Under the pieces are notes generated by a model. It saw nothing but the letters and a program-made list of their open reading frames with translations, ran no database searches and was not told the DNA's origin. Below, one piece after another: positions 27,469 to 36,828 of a stretch of 62,738 nucleotides of DNA (positions are counted from its first letter, which is position 1; every line of letters begins with the position of its first letter). The position numbers and the translations under genes were made by a program. The stretch lies in assembly GCA_964513465.1 (NCBI GenBank), contig CAZEMR010000009.1, positions 1 to 62,738 of the forward strand. Direction: 5' to 3'. Source of the stretch: CAZEMR01 sp964513465. GTDB taxonomy: Bacteria > Bacteroidota > Ignavibacteria > Kapaibacteriales > UBA2268.

Positions 27469-28155
27469 ATGCCAGAAATTAACAGAAAAAAGATCAAAAT
27501 CGCACCATCGCTGCTCTCGGCGGATTTCGCCGATCTGAAGTCAGAGATCGATAAATGCAACCGCGGCGGCGCGGATATACTCCATGTCGATGTGATGGAC
27601 GGCCACTTTGTGCCGAATATCACCATAGGCCCGATGATAGTCAAAGCGATTCGCCCGCTTACGGACATCCCGATCGCCTGCCATCTTATGATCAGCGAGC
27701 CGGACAAATACATACCCGAATTCGCCGCAGCCGGCGCCGATATGATAAGCGTCCACGTAGAGGGGCAGATACACCTGCACCGCACGCTCTCGCTTATTCA
27801 CCAAAACGGCTTGAAGGCGGGCATTGCGCTCAATCCGGCCACACCGCTGGACTTCGCCTACGACGCCGCGGAATATTGCGACTTCGTATTGCTTATGTCG
27901 GTCGATCCCGGATTCGGCGGCCAGAAGTTTATCCCCTCGTTCCTTCGCAGGGCCGAGCAGCTCAAGAAATTCCTCGTATCGAAAAGCCTGAAGCACGTCG
28001 AAATCGAAGTCGACGGCGGCGTCAAATTCGACAATGTCGAGGAAATAGTCAAGGCCGGCGCGTCGATGCTGGTGTGCGGTTCGGGGTTGTTCAAGGGCGA
28101 TCTGGTCGAAAACATCAGCGAGCTTCGCCGCCGCGCAGAAGCCGCTGCAATCTGA
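27469..28155 (+). CDS. rpe: Ribulose-phosphate 3-epimerase
   Basis: 228-residue TIM barrel that interconverts ribulose 5-phosphate and xylulose 5-phosphate in the pentose phosphate pathway. Signatures are IAPSLLSADFADL, HVDVMDGHFVPNIT, CHLMI, MSVDPGFGGQKF and the C-terminal phosphate site EVDGGV...CGSGLFK. Metal and catalytic Asp and His residues are present. It follows the Lon-like gene by 15 nt and is closed by a strong terminator. Confidence 0.97.
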   Translation: MPEINRKKIKIAPSLLSADFADLKSEIDKCNRGGADILHVDVMDGHFVPNITIGPMIVKAIRPLTDIPIACHLMISEPDKYIPEFAAAGADMISVHVEGQIHLHRTLSLIHQNGLKAGIALNPATPLDFAYDAAEYCDFVLLMSVDPGFGGQKFIPSFLRRAEQLKKFLVSKSLKHVEIEVDGGVKFDNVEEIVKAGASMLVCGSGLFKGDLVENISELRRRAEAAAI

Positions 28156-28177
28156 TCAAAATTATATGATTTATTAT

Positions 28178-28217
28178 AATGCGCTTTCTTTCTGCCGGAA
28201 GGGAAGCGCATTTTTTT
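28178..28217 (+). terminator. Rho-independent terminator after rpe
   Basis: AATGCGCTT (28178-28186) pairs with AAGCGCATT (28204-28212), followed by TTTTTTTA-type sequence. Confidence 0.85.
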
Positions 28218-28333
28218 ATAATAGTATATATAATAGCCCCGAAATCCGCATTTTTCAAAATATTTTTGAATCTTTGTCAATAATAAGTTAAATTTTTACG
28301 ATAATATTTGTCCAATTAATTTTCCGGAAAATC

Positions 28334-30625
28334 ATGAAATATTTCTTCATAATAACTCTGATGATTATTTTCCCGTCGATCGCGCTGGCCCAGTCAGTAC
28401 GCGGGGTGACGGATAATACCCCACGGGCGGCCGAGGTCGTCGAATCCGACGCCGTTTACCGCGTGATAAACGTCGCGCCGGATAAGAAGGCGGAAAACCG
28501 CAATTCAAAAAAATCAGACAAAATGCAAACGCCCGGAGATGATAATATCTTCGGTCTTGTGCTGAAGGATTCCATTGCCGGAAGTGAAATTATCCGCGCG
28601 GGACGGATGATCAGCGGATCGCTGGATAAAAAGTCCGCAAGCATCAGCATTGATAAAATTGCTCTGACAGCCGCCGCCGAGGCCGCTGTGAACAAATCCC
28701 CGCGCGGACTGCGGGATTTGCTTCGGCTGAATTTCTCGATGCTCGACGAGAGTATTCAGAATAAATGCGCGGCAATAATCAACGACGCCCAGCACCCTTA
28801 CGTCGATGAAATTGCATTCTGCATCGCAAGGCTTTCGCCGGAATATCTGAAATCGAATTATTTCTATCCTCAGCTTTTGATCGACAATGCCCGGCTGATT
28901 TATGAACACGACGCCGAGCTGGATTATGTCAATATTGTGGACTATGGCACCAGCGCCGACGACGAGTATTACTCGACCGTCGAATACATCCGCGAGGACA
29001 GCCTGGGCCAACGCGAAACCATCGAAGTCCCGGCGAATATATATTATTGGTATATCGTCCATCCTAAGCTTTCGGACGAAATCCCGGCATATGTCGATCC
29101 CGATGCAATGGAATACGACATTATGAACAATAACAGTCCTCGCACGCGAAATATTCGTACCCCGGAAGATGGCGTATTCTGGCGCGATTATTTATATACC
29201 CACACCGAGGATGTGCCCGACACCACGGGCCTTCAATTCAGCATTCTGCGCGATCTGGTCTCTCAGGCCGATGTTATGTGGAGCGACGATACGGACAACA
29301 AACAGACCGCCGTACGCCAGATAACCAAATGGATTCGCGAGGTAATGGAATTCGGATCCGAGCAGGAGCGTCCACACCAGCCTGTGCGCATTTATGACCT
29401 GCATCTGGGGCGTTGCGGCGAACACGAGGACATCACCAATGCGGTTGCCCGCGCATGCCTGATCCCTTGCCGTGGCATTGGCGCGCCGTCTCAGGATCAT
29501 GTCTGGAATGAATTCTGGGATAAAGAATGGTGGCAGTGGGAACCTGTGAATAATGCTCATAAAAAGAACAACGCATACGGCGAATACGGCTGGGGCAAGA
29601 AATTCGGGAGCGTATATGCGCGGCGCAGCGATGGCGTGGTGATGCCCGTTACCTCTCGATATACTCCGCATACGGCGAATCTTACAATCCGGGTGGTCGA
29701 CGCCTCCGACAAGCCAATCGACGGCGCCACCGTGATTATTTACATGAAAAATACAACTTATGACGCAATTTTGTTCGATATGTATGCAATCACCAATGCA
29801 GCGGGCGAGGCATATTTCGAAGTCGGCCGCGATAATGAATTTTTTGCGCAGATGAGAAGCCCGTATGGCAGCGTACCGGCCAGCTCCGACCAGGTTGTGT
29901 CTGTAGCTGAAAATACCGCGGAAGATCAGGATTACACATATGAAATAAAAGCCCCTAACAGCAGATTTATGCCCGAATATACCGAGGTCGAAGTGCCCGA
30001 TGGGTTAGAAAACGACTGGGTATTCCATTGCGATGCCGAGCCGGATTTTGCTCTGACTAACTGGCAGGTGCTTATGAATGATCTTGGCGGGGAATATGTC
30101 TGGAATTTTTCGGGAATAAACCACATGAATGCATATGTTGCAAATGATGCAAATCTTATGAAACTGAAGCAGTTCGCGCCCGCCGAGTGCGCATTTATAA
30201 GAAACGACGTCGATAATTTAAGCGAAGATTTCCAGATCCCCTCCGAAGATAGCTGGAATTGGGTGCTGCACAATCCGATGGTCAGAACTGCCGTTTTCGT
30301 GAATTATCAATTCAAAGTCTCCGCCGATCCGGAGCTTTCGGCAGAGCAGCGCGCAGACATCATCGCAGAAGCATATCCCAATCCATTCAGTCAGACAACC
30401 CGCATAGAATTCGAGTCGGAGCTCGGCGGCAAAGCGCAATTCCGGCTTATCTCGATGGACGGCCGCGAGTTAGTATCCGAGGAAATCGCGTTATCACAGG
30501 GCCGTAATCTGATCGAGTTCAACGGCCGCGACGCCGGTGGAAATATGCTCGAAAGCGGAATGTATTTTTACAAAATTGAAAACGCCAGGCTGAATATCAG
30601 CGGAAAGTTGATGCTTGGGGAATAA
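28334..30625 (+). CDS. Secreted transglutaminase-like protein with T9SS sorting domain
   Basis: 763 residues. The signal peptide (1-20, ending ALAQ) is followed by an N-terminal region of unknown type, then a transglutaminase-like core with Cys361 (LGRCGEHED) and His389 (DHVWNEF); the third acidic residue is not certain (Glu403 in EPVN is a candidate). A carboxypeptidase-regulatory/CNA-like beta-sandwich (~460-545, VDASDKPIDGATVIIYMKN) comes next, with a T9SS domain at the end (AYPNPFSQTTRIEF, LESGMYFYKI). The core fold occurs in cysteine proteases, deamidases and cross-linking enzymes, so substrate and reaction are open. It has its own upstream A/T-rich region and ends against tatC transcribed in the opposite direction. 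Confidence 0.85.
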   Translation: MKYFFIITLMIIFPSIALAQSVRGVTDNTPRAAEVVESDAVYRVINVAPDKKAENRNSKKSDKMQTPGDDNIFGLVLKDSIAGSEIIRAGRMISGSLDKKSASISIDKIALTAAAEAAVNKSPRGLRDLLRLNFSMLDESIQNKCAAIINDAQHPYVDEIAFCIARLSPEYLKSNYFYPQLLIDNARLIYEHDAELDYVNIVDYGTSADDEYYSTVEYIREDSLGQRETIEVPANIYYWYIVHPKLSDEIPAYVDPDAMEYDIMNNNSPRTRNIRTPEDGVFWRDYLYTHTEDVPDTTGLQFSILRDLVSQADVMWSDDTDNKQTAVRQITKWIREVMEFGSEQERPHQPVRIYDLHLGRCGEHEDITNAVARACLIPCRGIGAPSQDHVWNEFWDKEWWQWEPVNNAHKKNNAYGEYGWGKKFGSVYARRSDGVVMPVTSRYTPHTANLTIRVVDASDKPIDGATVIIYMKNTTYDAILFDMYAITNAAGEAYFEVGRDNEFFAQMRSPYGSVPASSDQVVSVAENTAEDQDYTYEIKAPNSRFMPEYTEVEVPDGLENDWVFHCDAEPDFALTNWQVLMNDLGGEYVWNFSGINHMNAYVANDANLMKLKQFAPAECAFIRNDVDNLSEDFQIPSEDSWNWVLHNPMVRTAVFVNYQFKVSADPELSAEQRADIIAEAYPNPFSQTTRIEFESELGGKAQFRLISMDGRELVSEEIALSQGRNLIEFNGRDAGGNMLESGMYFYKIENARLNISGKLMLGE

Positions 30626-30664
30626 TAGTACAAGTAATTGACTTACTATATATTTATATGAAAT

Positions 30665-30693
30665 GCGGCATGGGGTTTAAGGCTCTATGCCGC
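30665..30693. terminator. Hairpin between convergent genes
   Basis: GCGGCAT (30665-30671) pairs with ATGCCGC (30687-30693). The right arm lies within the last codons of tatC. It is placed to end transcription from the left; the T run after it is modest. Confidence 0.5.
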
Positions 30694-31485
30694 TTTGTAT
30701 TTCCGGGTGCCGATTTTCGCAATAAATATACTGAATTCATACAAAACAAAAAGCGGCGCCGCGAAAATAAGCTGGCTTACCGGGTCGGGAGTAGGCGTCA
30801 GAATTGCCGCAAGGATGAGGATAACCACAATCGCGTGGCGGCGATACTGCTTCATGAATTGCGGAGTGATCAGGCCCACGCGCGCGAGCACGAATGAAAC
30901 CATCGGCAGCTCGAACAGAACGCCCGAAGCAAGCAGCATCATCGTTATAAAACTGAAGTATTCATTAATATCAATAATATTGCGGATCTTCTCCGAACCG
31001 AAGCTCGCCGCAAATGCCAGCATCGATGGAATCATTACAAAATATGCGAACCCTACGCCCACCAGAAAGCAGAGCGAAGTGAAAAACGTTATCGACCTTA
31101 CCCAGCCCTTTTCCTTCAGATAAAGACCGGGCGAAATAAATTTCCATAACTGGTATAACATAAATGGGAATGCGATGATTATTCCCACAACGAAAATCAC
31201 TTTGAAATAAAGAAAGGCCTGTCCGAATGGCCGCAGATTCTGCAAATCGAGCTTTGCCGATGACGCCGGCCCGAGCAATATATAATTAATCAGCGGATCG
31301 ATAAACACGCCCGCCACAACGCAGCCCAGCGCCACACCGATTATCGAATAAATAATTCTCTTGCGCAGCTCGTCCAGGTGGTCCATGAAGCTCATTTCGC
31401 CGTCGGTCAGATCGACGTCCTCCGTCTCGGGTTCGGGATCGAACACCTGCTCTTCGGATTCCGTATGTTCTTTTTGTTCGGACAT
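30685..31485 (-). CDS. tatC: Twin-arginine translocase subunit TatC
   Basis: 266-residue inner-membrane protein with six predicted helices, the core receptor for folded Tat substrates. The signature MSFMDHLDELRKRI holds the conserved signal-binding Glu, and the SPGLYLKEK, FAYFVMIP and ILTPTPDP segments are typical. An acidic extension of about 30 residues precedes the first helix and is unusual; a later ATG at MSFMDHL would remove it. tatA/B genes are not in the window. It follows the flippase gene by 49 nt on the same strand. Confidence 0.96.
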   Translation of the reverse strand: MSEQKEHTESEEQVFDPEPETEDVDLTDGEMSFMDHLDELRKRIIYSIIGVALGCVVAGVFIDPLINYILLGPASSAKLDLQNLRPFGQAFLYFKVIFVVGIIIAFPFMLYQLWKFISPGLYLKEKGWVRSITFFTSLCFLVGVGFAYFVMIPSMLAFAASFGSEKIRNIIDINEYFSFITMMLLASGVLFELPMVSFVLARVGLITPQFMKQYRRHAIVVILILAAILTPTPDPVSQLIFAAPLFVLYEFSIFIAKIGTRKYKAA

Positions 31486-31534
31486 ATATTTATATAAGTT
31501 AATAAATCCATATGTTAAACGGAAATCCCGCGGA

Positions 31535-32770
31535 TTAATTTTTGATTTTCGAGATCATAACAAAATAAATCAGCATTAATGCGGTTTCGCCGCCAAGGGC
31601 GCACCATGCCGCAGCTATAGCACCGCCCAAAGGTATGCTAATGGCCGCCGATATTAAAATCAGCGCCGAAGTCGATGCAAGCGCTCTGTTTACGCCGGAT
31701 TCCCGCCTGCCAGAAAGCAGCCACGCTTCGCAGATGTGATTCACCGATACAGGCAGAAATGTCCACGCCAGCACCCGCAGCACCGGCACCGCTTCGCCGA
31801 AATCGAATGTGATCGACATAATAAAATCCGCACCCGACCATAGCCCGGCAGACACAACTAACCCTGTGATAACCGCAAACAGCATACCCGATCGCAGATC
31901 GCGGCGGGAGCTACCGGCAGTCGAAAATTCAGGCAGCAGCACATTCAGAGATGCCCCGGGAATTAACCGCAGCGCAGTCAGAAATCGCAGGCCCGCCGAA
32001 TACAGACCAATAGCAGCCGAGGTCGATACCAGCCCCAGCATTATCATTGGCGCGCGGTAGTGCAATACGCTCAGGAAGTTGACCGCGACAAGCCGGAACT
32101 GTGCGCGGAGCTTTGCCAGATTGGATTTGATTTTTGAAAAAATCGAAAATTTAATCTGATATAATCTATATAACGATGGAATTTCTGCCCAGCCGCTCAA
32201 TTTTTTGTGATAATCGACAGCTTTGAAAAATTCCGCCAGTGCAAATGCGGCAAAAATCAATAAGAGATTCGGCAGCCAGAACAGCAACAGAAAATTGATT
32301 GCGTATAGCGCAAAGCTCCAGCGGGACTCCACTGCGGCAATCGACCTCATTCGGCCGATACCCCGCAGCGCCGATTTCATTCCCGAACACGCCGACCAGA
32401 TATATATCCAGATAAGCAGCGCCACGAATACGAAACTGCCCGACATCAGCCATCCGAGAGCGATTGCCGGAATTAGCAAAACCATAAACAGCGCGTTTTT
32501 TATTTCAGATGATTCGCGCAGCAAGTTATGTATATTGCTATGGTTTGCGGCGGATTCGCGGGCGATGTGGATTTCATATCCCGATTCGATAATCGTGCGC
32601 ACGATGGTCGCCGTAACCAGCGAGATCGAGAACAATCCGAATTCGTCGGCGCCGCGCATACGGCCGAATACGATCGAGAATCCCGCGGCCAGCGCCATCG
32701 GAATAATATCCGCGGTCAGCAGGGCAGTAATTGACCCGAGGAATTTCTTTATGAATTTAGAATTTGGCAT
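31535..32770 (-). CDS. Oligosaccharide flippase (Wzx/MOP family)
   Basis: 411-residue polytopic membrane protein with about 12 hydrophobic helices, typical of polysaccharide-unit flippases in the MOP exporter superfamily. The N-terminal part (ADIIPMALAAGFSIVFGRMRGADEFGLFS) has the usual Wzx pattern. It probably moves a lipid-linked oligosaccharide across the inner membrane for a surface polymer. The ATG at 32770 is preferred; the longer frame adds 14 residues. It diverges from the asparagine-synthetase-like gene, a family often found in surface-polysaccharide clusters. Confidence 0.82.
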   Translation of the reverse strand: MPNSKFIKKFLGSITALLTADIIPMALAAGFSIVFGRMRGADEFGLFSISLVTATIVRTIIESGYEIHIARESAANHSNIHNLLRESSEIKNALFMVLLIPAIALGWLMSGSFVFVALLIWIYIWSACSGMKSALRGIGRMRSIAAVESRWSFALYAINFLLLFWLPNLLLIFAAFALAEFFKAVDYHKKLSGWAEIPSLYRLYQIKFSIFSKIKSNLAKLRAQFRLVAVNFLSVLHYRAPMIMLGLVSTSAAIGLYSAGLRFLTALRLIPGASLNVLLPEFSTAGSSRRDLRSGMLFAVITGLVVSAGLWSGADFIMSITFDFGEAVPVLRVLAWTFLPVSVNHICEAWLLSGRRESGVNRALASTSALILISAAISIPLGGAIAAAWCALGGETALMLIYFVMISKIKN

Positions 32771-32855
32771 ATTAATTTCCGAAACCGAAACAAAAATACG
32801 ATTTAAAACCAATATTTCTTAATTTTGAAAAAAATTCGAACACAAGGATAAATTT

Positions 32856-34553
32856 TTGGGCTGGATAACAGGCATATTTGGCAAATCTGAAATACTCCGC
32901 GACAGACTCGGCACTATCGGGAGCGGAGCTTTACATTCGATAATCGGCGATGATTTCGTTGTTTACACCGGCGGATTCGCACGGAATTGCAAATCGGTTT
33001 CCTGTGTCGATGGCCGCCGGGCAATCATTGCCGGCGCCGGTCTTGTCGATTCGCCGGATGGCAAACGGCTGGCAGACGACGACCACTGGGCGCGCATATT
33101 ATTTGCATCGTCTGTTCCCGAATTGCCTGCCGGGCACTATGTATGCTGCATCGCCAGCCCCAGAGAACTGATTTTTTATAACGATCCGATCGGAATTCGC
33201 GATATTTTCTTCGTCGAATCTGGCGGATCGATTGCGTTCTCGACACATCCGCGCCACCTGAAGTCGATCGTTCCGGCTTCGGGACTCGACCTTGCCGAAT
33301 TCGCGGGCGCGTGGCTTTTGTTCGATAATCTTTCCGCGGGCAGCATATATAAAGGCTGGCGGCGGATGTCGCCGCACGGACGCTGCCGCATTTCGGCGCA
33401 GGGTATAGATTTGTCGATTAATAGCTGGCAGCCTTCGGACAAGCCCTCAACTGCGGATGATTTCTATGATTTGCTCGAAAAATATATGCAATCGCCCGGC
33501 GAATCAGCCCCCGGCGCAACGCTGGGGATGTCCGGCGGGATCGATTCGCGAATGCTGCTGGCCGCAGCGCGCCACGGATACGAATACCACACAATCGGCG
33601 ATCCCGATAATCCGGATGTCCGAATCGCAGCGAAGCTATGCAAAAATATAGGACTCCACTGCCGCGAATTCAATTATCCGGACGCTGGCTGGATAGATCG
33701 TGCGGACGAAATAGCGGAATATATCGAGGATAATCGCCTTACGACCACGGCCTCGGAATTCATGAATAAGATTTTCTATAAAAATATAAATGATAAAGTC
33801 ATAATCGATGGGGGAATGGGCGAGATTGCGCGTCGGGGCTTCTTTAATTCGCTGAAATACCGCGCGAAAAATGCAATCATTAATAAAGATGCGGAAAAAT
33901 TATTCCCACATCAGGCGTATCCGCGGGCGGATATTTTCAATCCCGAATTTGATAATAAAATTAATAAAATGGCGCTCGAATCCGTCAGGGAATTGCTGGA
34001 ATCAATGCCCGACGCCTCACAAACGGGTATTGACGCATGGCTCGATCTGCTTGCGCTTCGGGTGAAATATCCCAACCACATGGGCCCGGAGCAGTCGCGC
34101 ATGGATTGCGAAGCTATGGGGTTTTCGCCGTTTGCAATGCACGACCTTGTCGATACTGCTCTGAATATCCCGCTGCATAAAAGGCTGGGTGGCCGCATTT
34201 TCCGCAGATATATCCGCCGCCGCCGACCGGAGCTTACGCGTTTGCCGCTCGTTCGCAACGAGGCGGTCTATCCTTATCGTCTGCCGCAGTTTGCGGGGAA
34301 TGTGGTATCGGACATCCGCCGAAAGACCGGATTTTATTACCGCAAACACGAAATCGGCCGCTTCCTGAGGGCGATGAAGCCGTTGATCGATGAATTAATC
34401 AACGATCCTGCATTCCGCCAATGCGCGATTTATGATCTTGATAAAATTATAAATATGTATAATTCTTTCTTCGCAGGCGATGATTCCCGCGCAGGTGAGC
34501 TGGACTGGTGGCTGACATTCGAATTATTCCGCAGGAATACCGGATTAATTTAA
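32856..34553 (+). CDS. Asparagine-synthetase-like protein without glutaminase cysteine
   Basis: 565 residues with the AsnB layout. The N-terminal Ntn glutaminase-like domain (1-190) keeps the fold signatures GIFG and DPIGIRDIFF, but the nucleophile at position 2 is missing: the protein begins Met-Gly-Trp, where active enzymes begin Met-Cys-Gly. The C-terminal ATP-pyrophosphatase domain keeps SGGIDSR (226-232) and a GGMGE loop. I infer that it adenylates a carboxylate and uses ammonia or an amine, without glutamine. The TTG start at 32856 has AAGGA seven nt upstream, and no ATG occurs before the domain. Neighbouring flippase suggests modification of a surface polysaccharide, but a free amino-acid substrate is possible. 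Confidence 0.82.
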   Translation: MGWITGIFGKSEILRDRLGTIGSGALHSIIGDDFVVYTGGFARNCKSVSCVDGRRAIIAGAGLVDSPDGKRLADDDHWARILFASSVPELPAGHYVCCIASPRELIFYNDPIGIRDIFFVESGGSIAFSTHPRHLKSIVPASGLDLAEFAGAWLLFDNLSAGSIYKGWRRMSPHGRCRISAQGIDLSINSWQPSDKPSTADDFYDLLEKYMQSPGESAPGATLGMSGGIDSRMLLAAARHGYEYHTIGDPDNPDVRIAAKLCKNIGLHCREFNYPDAGWIDRADEIAEYIEDNRLTTTASEFMNKIFYKNINDKVIIDGGMGEIARRGFFNSLKYRAKNAIINKDAEKLFPHQAYPRADIFNPEFDNKINKMALESVRELLESMPDASQTGIDAWLDLLALRVKYPNHMGPEQSRMDCEAMGFSPFAMHDLVDTALNIPLHKRLGGRIFRRYIRRRRPELTRLPLVRNEAVYPYRLPQFAGNVVSDIRRKTGFYYRKHEIGRFLRAMKPLIDELINDPAFRQCAIYDLDKIINMYNSFFAGDDSRAGELDWWLTFELFRRNTGLI

Positions 34554-34612
34554 TTTTTTTCGGATATTTTTAAAAAAATTGTAACCAATCGAAACAAAGC
34601 TGTGTCTTATAG

Positions 34613-34637
34613 TCAGGTCGGGTGATGACTGGCCTGA
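34613..34637 (+). other. Hairpin in the intergenic region after the AsnB-like gene
   Basis: TCAGGTC (34613-34619) can pair with GGCCTGA (34631-34637) with one G-U pair and an 11-nt loop. It lies within ~70 nt of moderately GC-rich non-coding sequence ahead of a terminator. It may be a 3' UTR structure or a small RNA. Confidence 0.35.
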
Positions 34638-34665
34638 TGATATGTTTGATAGCCCCCAATGATAA

Positions 34666-34702
34666 GGGATGCGGCGCGTGATGAACGCTGCGTCCCTTTT
34701 TT
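34666..34702 (+). terminator. Rho-independent terminator
   Basis: GGGATGCGGCG (34666-34676) pairs with CGCTGCGTCCC (34686-34696) with G-U pairs, followed by TTTTTT. It lies between the AsnB-like gene and the convergent TonB receptor and may serve both strands. Confidence 0.8.
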
Positions 34703-34710
34703 ATGCCGTT

Positions 34711-36714
34711 TTATATCATAAATATAAGTCCGCCGCGAATAATCCTGCCCGGTTCGGGAATGCCGATTTTCGAGAGAATATATTCATCGGTGATATTATT
34801 CACACGCAGAAATACTTCCGCCGACGTTCCCGAAAGGAAGGGAATATTATATGCCATCCTGAAATTGAGCTGCGCTGTGGGATCGAGCTTCTCCATTCCG
34901 CCGATATTCGGATTCTCGCCGTACTGGCTGCCGGTGAATTCGGCCTCGGCGCGGAGCTTCAGTCGGAAGGGGAGCTGGTATTCGGCCGTAAACATCGAGA
35001 GATATTCGGGTTTGTACTCAAGCTCACGAGTCCAGACGCCGGCCGTTCTGCCCTCTGAATATATATATGTTAAATGCCCGCCGAACCGCAGACCCTCGAG
35101 CGCATACCAATCGAAATAAAGCTCTGCGCCGGCGATGCGGCCTTTGGAGAGATTCACCCGCATGTATCGCTTGAGCGAGTCGCCGGGGACGGTCTCGCGG
35201 GTAATCATATCATCGTAATAATTGAAAAATCCGGCGAGCGTTACCGAATAATCGCTGCCGGTTAGTTCGGCGCCGATTTCCGAGAGGATGCCGGTCTCTG
35301 GCCCGAGATCGGGATTGACGATAAATTTATTTAGCGCCGCAGAATACGCCTCGCGAAGCGTAGGGAAGCGGGTCTTGCGGCTGAGGTTGGCGAACGCGGT
35401 CAGATTGTCCGATGCGAGATATTTAATCCCTGCCAGCGCGCCAATACCGTCGGATGTGAGGCCGCGCCCCTCATCGAATACGCCCGCTTTTACGGTTTCG
35501 TTCATATCGTACGAAAATCCCGCGCTGAGGATTGCCTTGCCGACCATAATGCGGTATTCGGCGCCGGCGCTGAGGGTATATTCCTCGAAATCATTCATTG
35601 AAACCAAATCACCGGATTCGATTTTTTCGCTGTGGGTTGAATTATACCAATTGAAAGCCGCGGTCAGCCACTGAATATCTCCGAAATGATTATTGTAGGC
35701 AATACGCGCGCCGCGGGTCTGATTGTCGTCGAACTGTTTCACTGCGATATCGTTATAATCCGCGCTGGCGTATGAATTAATCGTCTGGTCGTAATTATCC
35801 AGCCAGAGCGTTGTCCGCATGTTCTGGTCATCGTCGAATGCGTGCTCGCCATTGAAGGTCAGCATCATCCGCCGAATTTCCGGATATCGCCAGAATCGCG
35901 CGTCGTCGCCGAGATTACCCTCGGGCGTAACGCCCTGCGATGCATCGATATAATTAACCGAAAGCCCCAGCGTCGTGCCATTCATCTGATATTCTCCGCG
36001 GGCATAAGCCGATAGCCGTTCGCGGTCGGAATTCATCAAAAGCGATGAATTCTCGCGGACATTGGTCAAGTCCGCCGGGGCATTGCCCGAAACGATATCG
36101 CCCGCGCTGGTGTTATAGGATACATTTGCTATATAATTAAAATGGCCGATCCGCGCATCGTGGGTCAGCGAATAAAACTGCGAATTACCGTCGCCTGCCT
36201 GCACCCGGCCGATCGCTCCGAAGCCGGTTTGCGAGCGCTCCACGGTCGATATATTGACCGCGCCGCCAAGCACATTCGGGCCGTAGAGGATTGACCCGGC
36301 GCCCTTGATTACATTGATGCTGCTGATTATGTCCGCCGGAATCAGGCTTATATCCATTCTATTATCCCATGGGATATTAGCCAGTGCGCCATCGAAAAAC
36401 AGCCCGAGCTGGCGTTCGCCCGCCCCACGAATAAACAGCAGGGTCTGCCCGCGAGAATTAGTCTGAATAAATGCAGAGGGGATAAACGCCTCGAGCTGCG
36501 AGACCGAAGCCGCGTCGGATGTCCGAATTTCGTGATATGTGACTTTATTTATTACAGATGGAAGAATAGTACCACGCTCTTTGAAATCAGTTGCAACGAC
36601 CTCGCCCAGGCGGTAAGTTTTGAGTGTGTCGGGTTCGGAATCGCCCGCATTCTGTGCTTTAGCGGGATAAATCAATATCGTGCTGATGATTAACAAAAAA
36701 ATGAATTGTTTCAT
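34711..36714 (-). CDS. TonB-dependent outer-membrane receptor
   Basis: 667-residue receptor. Signal peptide 1-20 (ends AKAQ), then a TonB-box-like region and the plug domain (~40-160; RGAGERQLGLFFDG, IKGAGSILYGPNVLGGAVNI), then a 22-strand barrel ending in a C-terminal aromatic strand (GGLIFMI). Such receptors import iron chelates, cobalamin, sugars or other ligands using TonB energy. No ligand is evident from sequence and no SusD partner is adjacent. It is divergent from a DMT-family transporter across a 114-nt region with two palindromes, suggesting shared control. Confidence 0.93.
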   Translation of the reverse strand: MKQFIFLLIISTILIYPAKAQNAGDSEPDTLKTYRLGEVVATDFKERGTILPSVINKVTYHEIRTSDAASVSQLEAFIPSAFIQTNSRGQTLLFIRGAGERQLGLFFDGALANIPWDNRMDISLIPADIISSINVIKGAGSILYGPNVLGGAVNISTVERSQTGFGAIGRVQAGDGNSQFYSLTHDARIGHFNYIANVSYNTSAGDIVSGNAPADLTNVRENSSLLMNSDRERLSAYARGEYQMNGTTLGLSVNYIDASQGVTPEGNLGDDARFWRYPEIRRMMLTFNGEHAFDDDQNMRTTLWLDNYDQTINSYASADYNDIAVKQFDDNQTRGARIAYNNHFGDIQWLTAAFNWYNSTHSEKIESGDLVSMNDFEEYTLSAGAEYRIMVGKAILSAGFSYDMNETVKAGVFDEGRGLTSDGIGALAGIKYLASDNLTAFANLSRKTRFPTLREAYSAALNKFIVNPDLGPETGILSEIGAELTGSDYSVTLAGFFNYYDDMITRETVPGDSLKRYMRVNLSKGRIAGAELYFDWYALEGLRFGGHLTYIYSEGRTAGVWTRELEYKPEYLSMFTAEYQLPFRLKLRAEAEFTGSQYGENPNIGGMEKLDPTAQLNFRMAYNIPFLSGTSAEVFLRVNNITDEYILSKIGIPEPGRIIRGGLIFMI

Positions 36715-36741
36715 AACTAACTACCTGTGATTAATAATCCA

Positions 36742-36783
36742 TTGTTTAAACAACAATTAATTCTATTTTTGCATGTGCAAAAA
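36742..36783. promoter_or_regulatory. Two palindromes in the divergent TonB-receptor/DMT promoter region
   Basis: TTGTTTAAACAA (36742-36753) is a perfect 12-bp palindrome. TTTTTGCA (36766-36773) and TGCAAAAA (36776-36783) form a perfect inverted repeat with a 2-nt spacer. They look like operators for a dimeric regulator; its identity is unknown. Confidence 0.5.
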
Positions 36784-36828
36784 AAGAGCAATTTAAATCA
36801 TTGGAATAAGAATTAAAATAAATTTAAT

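Noticed and set aside
34620..34660. Resemblance to a fluoride riboswitch (GGTGATG and CTGATG segments)
   Set aside because: The required pseudoknot and the conserved downstream segment are absent, the competing TCAGG hairpin is stronger, and the element sits after a gene and not before a fluoride exporter.
34711..36714. Second cobalamin receptor
   Set aside because: The plug is a generic TonB-receptor plug, its own promoter region has no riboswitch, and the riboswitch at 37771-37951 points away from it.
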